Source: Haloarcula rara
GTDB lineage: Archaea > Halobacteriota > Halobacteria > Halobacteriales > Haloarculaceae
Direction: 5' to 3'
NCBI RefSeq assembly: GCF_029338235.1
Contig: NZ_CP119785.1
Span: 2,356,001-2,420,000 of the forward strand
DNA: 64,000 nt
Positions 56,594-64,000 of the stretch are shown here, piece after piece (the first letter of the stretch is position 1; every line of letters starts with the position of its first letter). A program made the position numbers and the translations under genes. The notes beneath the pieces are model-generated. The model was given only the letters and a program-made list of their open reading frames with translations, was not told where the DNA came from and did not search any database.

Positions 56594-58283
56594 TGGTTCC
56601 ACCCGCTGCCGACGCGGTCGATGAGTACGAAGCTGACGGTCGTCACCGCGAGCAGGACGGTGCCCATCGCCGTCGCCGGCCCGAGGTTCGGGCCGAGCGA
56701 GCGGTTGCCGGTGTAGCGTTCGAGCGCGACCGGCATCGTCGCGCTGTCGACCCCCTCGGCCAGCAGCACCGTCGAGTCGAACTCGCCGATGCTGATAGCG
56801 AAGGCGAAGGCCGCGCCGGCGATGAGCGCCGGGACGACGAGGGGCAGTTCGACGTCGAGCAGCGCCGTGGTCCGGTCGGCCCCGAGCGCCCGGGCGGCGT
56901 CGACGAGCCGGTCGTCGATGCTCCCCAGCGCCGGCGTGACGTTGCGCGAGACGAAGGGGTAGGCCGCGACGGCGTGGGCGGCGACGATGGCCACCGGCCC
57001 GGTGACGGTGACGCGGTAGCCAAACAGCGTCGTCCCGAAGACGAGGGTACGCAGCATCCCGAGTCCGAGGACGATGCCGCTGACGGCCAGGGCGCCGTCA
57101 GCAGGGCCTCCCAGAGCCGGGAGCCGCGACGCTCCCGGGTCGCGACGACGGAGACGACGACGCCCATCGGCAGGGCGAGCAAGAGTGCGCCGACGCCAAA
57201 GAGCAGCGAGTTCGTTATCGCGGGCAGCGGGCGAGTCGTCCCCGCCGCCGTCGAGGCCTGCTGGGCGAGCAGGAACTCGTAGTACCGGAGCGTGACGGCC
57301 CCATCGGGCGTGGTGACGCTCTCGACGACCAGGCTCACCAGCGGCCCGACGAACAGCACCAGCGCCGCGCCGGCGTAGGCGAACAGCGCCACCCGTTTCG
57401 GGTCGACGAGCGAGCGCCAGCCGGCGAACAGCGGGGTCCGCGCCCGGCCCCGCGATTCGCCGCGTGCGTTCAGTTGCGCGGCCTCGAAGCGGAGATAGAC
57501 GTATATCAGCCCCAGCGAGAGCGCGGTCTCGATGGCCCCCAGCGTGGCCGCCTCGGCCAGGTCGAGACGCTGGACGCGGGCAAAGAGCCACACCTCGACG
57601 GTCGCGAGTTCGAGCCCGCCAAGGGCCAGTACGATGGGGAACGACATGAACGTGAAGATGAACGTGAGCACCGACGCGGTCAGCAGCGCCGGTAGGAGCT
57701 GTGGCAGCGTCACGTCACGGAACGCCCGCAGGGGGGTGGCCCCGAGGGTTCGCGCGGTCTCGACGCGGGCCGGGTCGACCGACTCCCAGGCGGCCGTCAC
57801 CAGCCGCGTGACCAGCGGCGCGTTGTAGAAGGCATGCGCCAGAACGATGATTTCGAGCGTGAACGTCAGTTCGACCGGCCCCAGGCCGACGACCGTGAGC
57901 ACGTCGTTTACCAGCCCCGTCCGACCGAACATCGCCAGGAAGCCGACGGCGACCATGATAGAGGGGAGGACGAAGGGGAGGATGGTCACCGAGCGGAGGA
58001 ACCGCCGGCCGGGGAACTCGAAGCGGGCGAGCAGATAGGCCCCGGGGAGCCCGACGACGACGCTGGCGACGGTCGACAGCAGCGCCTGGTAGGCGGTAAA
58101 GGCAAACAGGTCGTGGTAGAACGGGTCACCGAGTACAGCGGCAAGCGGCGCAGTCGTGAACCGGCCGGCGTCGGAGACGGCGCTGGCGAGCACGCTCCCG
58201 ACGGGGTAGTAGAACACGACGGCCAGCGTCGCCAGCGTGGCGGCGACGGCTACCGGGAGTACCCGGTCGTCCCGGGCGGACAT
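56590..58283 (-). CDS. thiamine-type ABC permease (fused), one frame break
   Basis: Two permease domains in one chain, as in bacterial ThiP. The first domain has LLARFEFPGRRFLRSVTILPFVLPSIMVAVGFL and an EAA-like loop in AWESVDPARVETARTLGATPLRAFRDVTLPQLLPALL. The frame breaks at the three-base G run 57090-57092; one added G restores LAVSGIVLGLGMLRTLVFG and a second EAA loop (DDRLVDAARALGADRTTALLDVELPLVVPAL), 564 residues in all. Overlaps thiQ-like gene by four bases and abuts the binding-protein gene. Confidence 0.78.
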
Positions 58284-59351
58284 TCAGTTGCTCGCTATCT
58301 CCCGGCCCCAGTCCTCTATCCAGCCGTCGACGTTGCCGGCGAGTTTGTCGTAGCTGAACGTGACGGGTTCGGGCGGTTCCAGCGCGTACTCGCCGAAGTC
58401 GCCGCCGGGCTCGACGCCCTCGACGGCGGGGAACTGGACGTTGTTCACGGCGATTTCCTTCTGGGCCTCCTCGGTGAGCATGAACGACATGAACTCACGC
58501 GCAAGCTCTGGGTTGTCGGCGTCTGCGAACTGCGCCATCCCCTCGGGGTTCGCATAGCCCTGGTCGTTGAGGAAGCCGACCTGGTGGCGCGACATATCGA
58601 CGCCCTCGCCGTGGTAGTACACCTGGTCCGTGGAGTAGGAGACGACCATCGGGGCCTCCTCGTTCGTGTAGGCGTTGTAGGCCGGTTCCCAGTCCGAGAG
58701 AATCTGCACGCCGTTGTCCGAGAGGTCGCGCCAGTACTCGAGATAGCTGTCGGGGCCCTTCTCGTGGATGGTCCACAGGAGGAAGGCTCGTCCGGGGTCG
58801 GACTGCTGGGCGTTCTGGGCAATGAGTCCGTCCTCGTAGGCCGGCTCCAGCAGCGCGTCGAAGGTGCCGGGATTCTCTACTTCGCCCTCGTCGTAGACGA
58901 GACTGATGTAGCCCGTGTCGTAGGGGACGACGCGGCCGTCCGGGTCGAAGTTGAGTTCGGACTTGACCGAGTCGGCGCCCTCGACGTCGGCCGTCGCGAA
59001 CAGCTGCTGGTCCAGCTGTTCGTCCGCACGAACGAGCTCACCGGTGTTCAGGCCGACGAACACGTCCGCCTCGACCGGCGCGCCCTCGGACTTGCGCTGG
59101 ATGAACTGGTTGATGCCGCTCTCGGGCGTCGTGAACTCAACCGTCGCGTCGCGGTCGGCTTCGAAGTTCGATTTGAGCCAGTTGCCCGCGGTGTCTTCGC
59201 CGGTAAAGGAGGAATACGTCGCGACCGTGAGCGTGTTGTCCGACTCACTCTCACTCGGGGTAGTCGTCTGGTTCACTGGTTCGGCGCTACAGCCCGCCAG
59301 CGCGATGGCGCCCGTCGCACCGACTCCGGAGAGGAACGTCCGTCGTTTCAT
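58284..59351 (-). CDS. thiamine-type ABC transporter substrate-binding lipoprotein
   Basis: 355 residues. Tat signal and lipobox RRTFLSGVGATGAIALAGC mark an exported lipoprotein. The mature part TLTVATYSSFTGEDTAGNWLKSNFEAD, VFVGLNTGELVRADEQLDQQLF and WEPAYNAYTNEEAPMVVSYSTDQVYY matches ThiB-like periplasmic binding proteins. It heads an operon with the fused permease and ATPase. GAGG lies just before the ATG. Confidence 0.87.
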   Translation of the reverse strand: MKRRTFLSGVGATGAIALAGCSAEPVNQTTTPSESESDNTLTVATYSSFTGEDTAGNWLKSNFEADRDATVEFTTPESGINQFIQRKSEGAPVEADVFVGLNTGELVRADEQLDQQLFATADVEGADSVKSELNFDPDGRVVPYDTGYISLVYDEGEVENPGTFDALLEPAYEDGLIAQNAQQSDPGRAFLLWTIHEKGPDSYLEYWRDLSDNGVQILSDWEPAYNAYTNEEAPMVVSYSTDQVYYHGEGVDMSRHQVGFLNDQGYANPEGMAQFADADNPELAREFMSFMLTEEAQKEIAVNNVQFPAVEGVEPGGDFGEYALEPPEPVTFSYDKLAGNVDGWIEDWGREIASN

Positions 59352-59368
59352 ACCTCGGTGGTTACACC

Positions 59369-59379
59369 AAGTAATACTT
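59369..59379. promoter_or_regulatory. palindrome upstream of thiamine-type operon
   Basis: AAGTAATACTT (minus strand AAGTATTACTT) is a perfect 11-bp palindrome, 17 bases before the ATG of the binding-protein gene. A CTTTATT TATA-like element lies further upstream (about 59430). Candidate repressor operator. Confidence 0.4.
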
Positions 59380-59524
59380 GAACCCTCGCTTTCCCAATCA
59401 GGCCAGTTACGCGCCGATTTCGGTGAATAAAGCGTTTCGGCGTCGCTCGCGGCGTCGCTGGGGCGGTTCCCTCGAATCCCTCGGCAGATGGCACAACCGG
59501 CTTGACGCAGACGCGAACCGGGAG

Positions 59525-60385
59525 TCACTCCACCAGTTCGGGGAACTGCCGTTCCACGTACGGGCCGAGGGGGTCTGACTCCGCCCAGAGCGCCTCGAAG
59601 AGGTCCCGTCCCCACTGGACCGCCGACTCGGTCTCCGAGACGAACAGGGCGGTGGTGCCGGCGACCGAGCCGTGTTCGGACGTGTCGGTCGCCCCGCTCT
59701 CGGTTTGTCGGTCCGTCCTGCCCTCGCTCACCGCGGGCAGCTCGAACTTCAGCTTGTTGTTGGTGACGACGGATGCGAACTGGGAGTCTGTCAGTCGGAG
59801 CGTCGCCGGGTCGAGGTTGTTCAGCTCCTCGCGGTGACCGTCCCTGTACCGCTGGAAGCTGACGTCGATTGCCTCTCGAGTCACCAGCAAGCGCGTCTCC
59901 GGATGTGTGGGGATGGCCTCCTGGTGGCGCCGCGAGTAGTACGGCGTCGTGAGCTCACAGGCGTCGGCCGATTCGAGCATGCTGATGGCGACGTCCTCGC
60001 ACCTGTTAGGCTCCTGGGGGACGTCGCGGACGATTTCGTACTCGCCGATCTCCGGCAGTCGCCGACGGAACGCTGCCGGGATAACGTCTATCTGATGGTT
60101 CTTCCAGAACGCCGGGTCCGTCGCGCGAAAGTCCTCCGCGGAGAGCCACTCCGAGACGCTGTCGGCGACGAGGTGCCCGTGCGCTGTGGGTTTCCAGCCT
60201 TCGTCGCCCTCGGTGAGCAGCCCGCGGCCCCTGAGCGTCGAGAGCGCGTCGTAGACCGCGGAGTCGCTCGCATCGATTCCGGACAGAAGCGCGTCGGTCG
60301 GCGTCGGGCGCTCGGCCACTCGAAGCACGATTTCCGTCCGCACCGACGAGGTGAGGACGAACTCGTTTGGCGACTGGGACGGCAT
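59525..60385 (-). CDS. HTH regulator with FilR1-like sensor domain
   Basis: 286 residues. The N-terminal winged helix-turn-helix (SSVRTEIVLRVAERPTPTDALLSGIDASDSAVYDALSTLRGRGLL) is followed by a domain of the COG4742 type, with VPQEPNRCEDVAISMLESADACELTTPYYSR and LLVTREAIDVSFQRY. The start ATG 60385 is preferred over 60409: a GTTTAAGT promoter-like tract lies about 30 bases upstream of it. It is divergent from the GMC oxidoreductase and may regulate it. Confidence 0.75.
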   Translation of the reverse strand: MPSQSPNEFVLTSSVRTEIVLRVAERPTPTDALLSGIDASDSAVYDALSTLRGRGLLTEGDEGWKPTAHGHLVADSVSEWLSAEDFRATDPAFWKNHQIDVIPAAFRRRLPEIGEYEIVRDVPQEPNRCEDVAISMLESADACELTTPYYSRRHQEAIPTHPETRLLVTREAIDVSFQRYRDGHREELNNLDPATLRLTDSQFASVVTNNKLKFELPAVSEGRTDRQTESGATDTSEHGSVAGTTALFVSETESAVQWGRDLFEALWAESDPLGPYVERQFPELVE

Positions 60386-60504
60386 TGTCCTTACTCCTGT
60401 CGTCATCACACTTAAACTATCAGATTACACACCCGACGGACCAGCCGCCAACCGGTTGACCGCTCACCCACCAGTTCACCGCTCTTCCCGGAGATACTGC
60501 GGGG

Positions 60505-60510
60505 TTTAAG
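60505..60510 (+). promoter_or_regulatory. TATA-like element of GMC oxidoreductase gene
   Basis: TTTAAG 26 bases upstream of the ATG at 60536 fits a leaderless haloarchaeal promoter. No Shine-Dalgarno sequence is seen before the start. Confidence 0.45.
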
Positions 60511-60535
60511 ACTATACTGATATGCATGAAATAAC

Positions 60536-62128
60536 ATGGGAAATGTGGGCGACGGAACCTACGACTACGTGATAGTCGGCGCGGGGCCGGCGGGCTGTGT
60601 GCTCGCGAATCGGCTCTCGGCCGACGAGGACCGGGTGCTGCTACTGGAGGCGGGCAAACCGGACGAGAAGCGAGAGATAGGCATCCCGGCTGCGTTCGTG
60701 GAGCTGTTCGAATCCGACGTCGACTGGGAGTACGACACCGAGCCCCAGACAGAACTGCACGACCGGGAACTCTACTGGCCCCGCGGGAAGACGCTCGGGG
60801 GGTCGAGTTCCATCAACGCGATGATATACGCTCGCGGCCAGCCCGAGGACTACGACCACTGGGCCGAACTCGGAAACGACGGCTGGGCGTACGAGGACGT
60901 CCTGGACTACTTCAAACGGGCCGAACACAACGAACGCGGCAGCTCAGAATACCACGGGACCGGCGGACCGCGGAACGTGGCCGACCAGCAGTCGCCAAAC
61001 GTTCTCAGCGAGGCCTTCGTCGAGGCGGGGCAGACGGTCGGACTCCCACACAACGAGGATTTCAACGCCGGCGAGCAGTCGGGCGTCGGCCGCTATCAGG
61101 TGACCCAGAAGGACGGGGAGCGCCACAGCGCCGCCGACGCCTACCTGAAATCGGTTCTGGACCGACCGAACCTGACTGCCGTGACTGGAGCGCAGGTGAC
61201 GCGTGTTCGGTTCGACGGCCAGGAGGCAGTTGGCGTGGAGTATGTTCGCGACGGGAGCGACGAGCCGGAGACGGTCGACGCCAGCGAGGAGGTGATTCTC
61301 TCGGCGGGCGCTATCAACTCGCCGCAGCTGCTCATGCTGTCGGGGGTCGGGCCAGCGGAACACCTCACAGACTACAACATCTCGGTCGTCCACGAGCTCC
61401 CCGGTGTCGGCCGAAACCTCCAGGACCATCTCAACGTCAAGGTCAACTACGCCTGCGAGAAGCCGGTCACCCTCGACGATGCGGACTCGCTGTGGAACCT
61501 GCTGAAGTATCTGGTGCTGAAACGGGGGGCGCTTACCTCGAACGTCGCAGAGGGTGGCGGCTTCGTCTCGGTCTCTGATGCGGATGACCGGCCCGACATC
61601 CAGCTCCACTTCGGCCCCTCGTACTCTGTCAATCACGGGTTCGACAATCCCGACGGCCACGGCTTCTGGCTGAGTGCGCTTTGCCTTCGCCCGGAGAGCC
61701 GCGGCCGGATTTCGCTTCGCTCTGCAGACCCGCTCGACGAGCCGTGCATCGACCCGCAGTATCTCACCGAGGAGAGGGACCTGGAGATACTGCTCGAAGG
61801 GGTCAAACTGGTCCGCGAGATTCTGCAGGCCGAGCCCTTCGACGAGTACCGCGGCAGGGAGGTGTCGCCGGGACCCGATGTGCAGTCGGACGAACAGCTA
61901 ATCGAACACATCCGCGAGGCGGCAGAGACGCTCTATCACCCTGTCGGCACGTGCAAGATGGGTGACGACGATATGGCGGTGGTCGACGACCGTCTCGCTG
62001 TCCACGGCGTCGATGGCCTGCGCGTCGTCGACGCCTCGGTCATGCCGACGATTCCCAGCGGGAACACGGACGCCCCGACGACCATGATAGCCGAGAAGGC
62101 GGCCGACCACATTCTGAACCATCGGTAG
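60536..62128 (+). CDS. GMC family oxidoreductase (choline dehydrogenase-like)
   Basis: 530 residues. FAD-binding start YVIVGAGPAGCVLANRLS, GMC signature 1 WPRGKTLGGSSSINAMIYARG, signature 2 ILSAGAINSPQLLMLSGVGP, and the active-site end YHPVGTCKMG with IPSGNTDAPTTMIAEKAAD (His and Asn). It resembles choline and alcohol dehydrogenases; the real substrate cannot be told. Divergent from an HTH regulator 150 bp upstream. Confidence 0.9.
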   Translation: MGNVGDGTYDYVIVGAGPAGCVLANRLSADEDRVLLLEAGKPDEKREIGIPAAFVELFESDVDWEYDTEPQTELHDRELYWPRGKTLGGSSSINAMIYARGQPEDYDHWAELGNDGWAYEDVLDYFKRAEHNERGSSEYHGTGGPRNVADQQSPNVLSEAFVEAGQTVGLPHNEDFNAGEQSGVGRYQVTQKDGERHSAADAYLKSVLDRPNLTAVTGAQVTRVRFDGQEAVGVEYVRDGSDEPETVDASEEVILSAGAINSPQLLMLSGVGPAEHLTDYNISVVHELPGVGRNLQDHLNVKVNYACEKPVTLDDADSLWNLLKYLVLKRGALTSNVAEGGGFVSVSDADDRPDIQLHFGPSYSVNHGFDNPDGHGFWLSALCLRPESRGRISLRSADPLDEPCIDPQYLTEERDLEILLEGVKLVREILQAEPFDEYRGREVSPGPDVQSDEQLIEHIREAAETLYHPVGTCKMGDDDMAVVDDRLAVHGVDGLRVVDASVMPTIPSGNTDAPTTMIAEKAADHILNHR

Positions 62129-62138
62129 CCGTACGTCG

Positions 62139-62177
62139 CTATCCCACTCGCTCGTCCAGAATCAGCCTCAGTCGGCG
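62139..62177. repeat. duplicated remnant of the lrp-type gene tail
   Basis: On the minus strand 62139-62171 reads RLRLILDERVG and stop, nearly identical to the end of the regulator gene (TRLILDERVG) at 62260-62297. A short spacer separates the copies. It looks like a partial tail duplication. Confidence 0.5.
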
Positions 62178-62259
62178 AATACTCGTCCCCAGGGTGGGTT
62201 CACTGCTGCTCGCGGCTCCGCCGCTCGTTTATCGAGGTCGCTTTGCGACCTCGCTCTGT

Positions 62260-62673
62260 TCACCCAACCCGCTCGTCGAGGATTAGCCTCGTCTTCGTAC
62301 TCACCACTTCCTCGAGCTCCCGCGCTCGGGTGATGAGTTCGTTGACCGCGCCGGTGTCGGCCGCGTCGACGACGACGACGATGTCCTCCTCGCCCGAAAC
62401 TTGCCAGACGAAGTCGACGGCGGGCCACTCCGCGATGTGGTCGGTGACGGCCTCAGTGTCGACGTTGACGTCCACGCCGACCTCTATCATGGACTTGACG
62501 TTGCCGGTGCGGGTCGCGACGGTAAAGCGCTCGATGATGCCGTCGTCGACCAGCCGGTCGACGCGGTTGCGCACCGTCCCCTCGGAGGTCCCCACCTGGT
62601 CTGCAATCTCCGTGTAGGGCGTGCGGGCGTCCCGCCGGAGTATCGACAGTATCTCCCTGTCCAGTTCGTCCAT
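62260..62673 (-). CDS. Lrp/AsnC family transcriptional regulator
   Basis: 137 residues. N-terminal HTH (MDELDREILSILRRDARTPYTEIADQVGTSEGTVRNRVDRLVDDGIIERF) and C-terminal ligand-binding RAM domain. ATG 62673 begins the domain. Divergent from carA with about 100 bp between, and a palindrome in that gap (62710-62724) is a candidate binding site, so it may regulate carA and itself. Confidence 0.9.
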   Translation of the reverse strand: MDELDREILSILRRDARTPYTEIADQVGTSEGTVRNRVDRLVDDGIIERFTVATRTGNVKSMIEVGVDVNVDTEAVTDHIAEWPAVDFVWQVSGEEDIVVVVDAADTGAVNELITRARELEEVVSTKTRLILDERVG

Positions 62674-62709
62674 GGAGATACGAAGTTTCCGCCCCACCTG
62701 ACTTGAGGA

Positions 62710-62724
62710 TTACGAAAATCGTAA
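62710..62724. promoter_or_regulatory. 15-bp palindrome, candidate Lrp operator
   Basis: TTACGAAAATCGTAA is a perfect inverted repeat (TTACGA, spacer AAA, TCGTAA). It lies 37 bp before the Lrp-type gene's start and 52 bp before carA, in the divergent promoter space. Lrp proteins favour such AT-centred palindromes. Confidence 0.55.
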
Positions 62725-62775
62725 CTCGGCTTCGAAAGCAACCCTTATGCCGGCCAGTCCTGTACGCATCTCGTA

Positions 62776-63822
62776 ATGGCTGATGCATACGTAGCGCTGG
62801 AGGGGGACCGTGTCATCGAGGCGCGTGCCCGCGCTCCTGGGACGACACGCGGTGAGGTCGTGTTCACGACCGCCTACACCGGGTACGAGGAGAGCCTGAC
62901 CGACCCGTCCTACGAGGAACAGATTCTCACGTTCTCCTACCCGCTCATCGGGAACTACGGCGTCCGGGAAGAGCGCTTCGAGGACGACCGCGTTCACCCG
63001 CGTGGCGTCGTCGCCCGCGAACTCACCGACGACGTCGCCGAGTGGCTCGAAGGCGAAGGTGTGCCCGCCGTCGACCACCTCGACACCCGGGACATCGTCA
63101 CCGAGATTCGCGACGAAGGGGCCATGAAGTGCGGTATCGCGGCCGGTCCCGACGTGACCGAGCAGGACGCGCTGGACGAACTCCACCAGTGCAAGCACAT
63201 GTCCGACCACGTCGACATCGGCGCGCAGGTCTCCGTCGACTCCGTCGAGACCTACAACGAGGGCGGTGACGGGGCCACCGTCGCCCTGGTCGACTGCGGC
63301 GCCAAGGGCTCGATAATGAGCTCGCTGGTCGAACGCGACGCCGTCGTCCACGTCTTCCCCTACGACGCCAGCGAGGACGACATCGCCGAGGTCGACCCCG
63401 ACCTCCTCTTTATCTCCAACGGTCCCGGCGACCCGGAGAACTTCCAGCAGGCCGGCGAACTCGTCGAGACCTACGTCGGCGACGTGCCGCTTGCGGGCAT
63501 CTGTCTCGGCCAGCAGGTCGTCGCCAACGCGCTGGGCGGGGAGACCGAGAAGATGGAGTTCGGCCACCGCGGCGTCAACCAGCCCGTGCGTGACCTCCGG
63601 AGCAACAAGGTCGTCATGACGACCCAGAACCACGGCTACACCGTCGCCGACCCTGGCGACAAACTCGACGTGACCCAGGTCAACGTCAACGACGACACCC
63701 CCGAAGGGCTCGAAAACGACGACCTGGGCATCATCACGCGCCAGTACCACCCCGAAGCCAACCCCGGCCCCCACGACTCACTCGGCTTCTTCGACGACGT
63801 CCTTGCGATGACCCAGGACTAG
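62776..63822 (+). CDS. carA: carbamoyl phosphate synthase small subunit
   Basis: 348 residues. The glutaminase subunit of CPSase, delivering ammonia to CarB for arginine and pyrimidine synthesis. CarA-specific N terminus (TTRGEVVFTTAYTGYEESLTDPSY), then class I amidotransferase: VDCGAKGSI, LLFISNGPGDPEN, nucleophile in GICLGQQVVANALGG, and HPEANPGPHD. The start is ATG 62776. carB is not seen downstream within the window. Confidence 0.97.
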   Translation: MADAYVALEGDRVIEARARAPGTTRGEVVFTTAYTGYEESLTDPSYEEQILTFSYPLIGNYGVREERFEDDRVHPRGVVARELTDDVAEWLEGEGVPAVDHLDTRDIVTEIRDEGAMKCGIAAGPDVTEQDALDELHQCKHMSDHVDIGAQVSVDSVETYNEGGDGATVALVDCGAKGSIMSSLVERDAVVHVFPYDASEDDIAEVDPDLLFISNGPGDPENFQQAGELVETYVGDVPLAGICLGQQVVANALGGETEKMEFGHRGVNQPVRDLRSNKVVMTTQNHGYTVADPGDKLDVTQVNVNDDTPEGLENDDLGIITRQYHPEANPGPHDSLGFFDDVLAMTQD

Positions 63823-63887
63823 CGACTCCAGGTTTCGGTTTCCTGCACGGAGAGACTGCACAGCGGTGCATCTCTCGCCCGGGTGGC

Positions 63888-64000
63888 TCACTCCCCGTCG
63901 TCGACCGGCAGCCCGCGATACATCACCGTCTGTTTCTCGCCGCTTGCGGTCGGTTCCTCCTTCGCTGACTGCTGTCGCATCGGGAGGCCACGGTACATCA
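63888..64000 (-). CDS. small protein with MYRGLP repeats, window edge
   Basis: The visible part from the ATG at 63998 reads MYRGLPMRQQSAKEEPTAS, then MYRGLPVDDGE and stop. The MYRGLP word occurs twice, about 25 residues apart. The gene may begin beyond the window end, so its length is unknown. Not recognised. Confidence 0.45.
   Translation of the reverse strand, partial: MYRGLPMRQQSAKEEPTASGEKQTVMYRGLPVDDGE

Noticed and set aside
59352..59524. TPP riboswitch before the thiamine-type operon
   Set aside because: The conserved CUGAGA and ACCUGAUC-like words are absent from the leader.

Overview
The window is chromosomal DNA of a haloarchaeon (class Halobacteria). It is GC-rich, its proteins are strongly acidic, and it carries an archaeal ribosomal protein (S8e), archaeosine genes, a PGF-CTERM-anchored protein, Tat lipoproteins and a haloarchaeal-type phosphomevalonate decarboxylase. 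The family is less certain; Haloarcula relatives fit, but that is a guess. Genes are tightly packed, often with ATGA overlaps, and no tRNA, rRNA, CRISPR array or transposase gene was seen.

Layout. 0-13 kb: cation antiporter, NAD synthase, purine genes (purC, purU, purS, purQ), catalase-peroxidase, and a degenerate receiver/GAF protein paired with a RecA-like ATPase. 11-24 kb: a tRNA-modification neighbourhood with the complete archaeosine set (raSEA, arcS, tgtA) plus trmY, interleaved with small zinc-ribbon and membrane proteins, a vapBC pair and a Nudix hydrolase. 24-28 kb: pyrF, DUF2240 protein, rps8e. 28-33 kb: a patch of gene decay with phoU and an intact pstB but an internally deleted pstA, a broken methyltransferase and an ABC ATPase that lost its Walker A. 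33-38 kb: glycine cleavage genes gcvT-gcvH, gcvPA-gcvPB. 38-42 kb: a large PAS/GAF histidine kinase convergent with a single-domain response regulator. 42-47 kb: msrA, corrinoid adenosyltransferase, phosphomevalonate decarboxylase, NADH dehydrogenase-like flavoprotein, GNAT protein. 48-54 kb: btuF divergent from btuCD, then an MrfA-type helicase and a broken mscS. 54-60 kb: AIR-synthase-like gene and a thiamine-type ABC transporter (thiQ, thiP, thiB). 60-64 kb: HTH regulator, GMC oxidoreductase, Lrp/AsnC regulator divergent from carA.

The most striking unexplained structure is a repeated element of about 320 bp (26366-26693 and 42180-42494). Each copy has 17-bp terminal inverted repeats and three internal hairpin arms that abut with no spacer, giving a perfect four-way junction. 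The arms differ in sequence between copies but remain complementary. A deleted relative opens the window and a miniature one lies near 45.4 kb.

Five otherwise intact genes carry one reading-frame break each; four of these look like loss of one G in a short G run, which points to sequence error first. Four other genes are genuinely damaged by larger deletions or several frame breaks.
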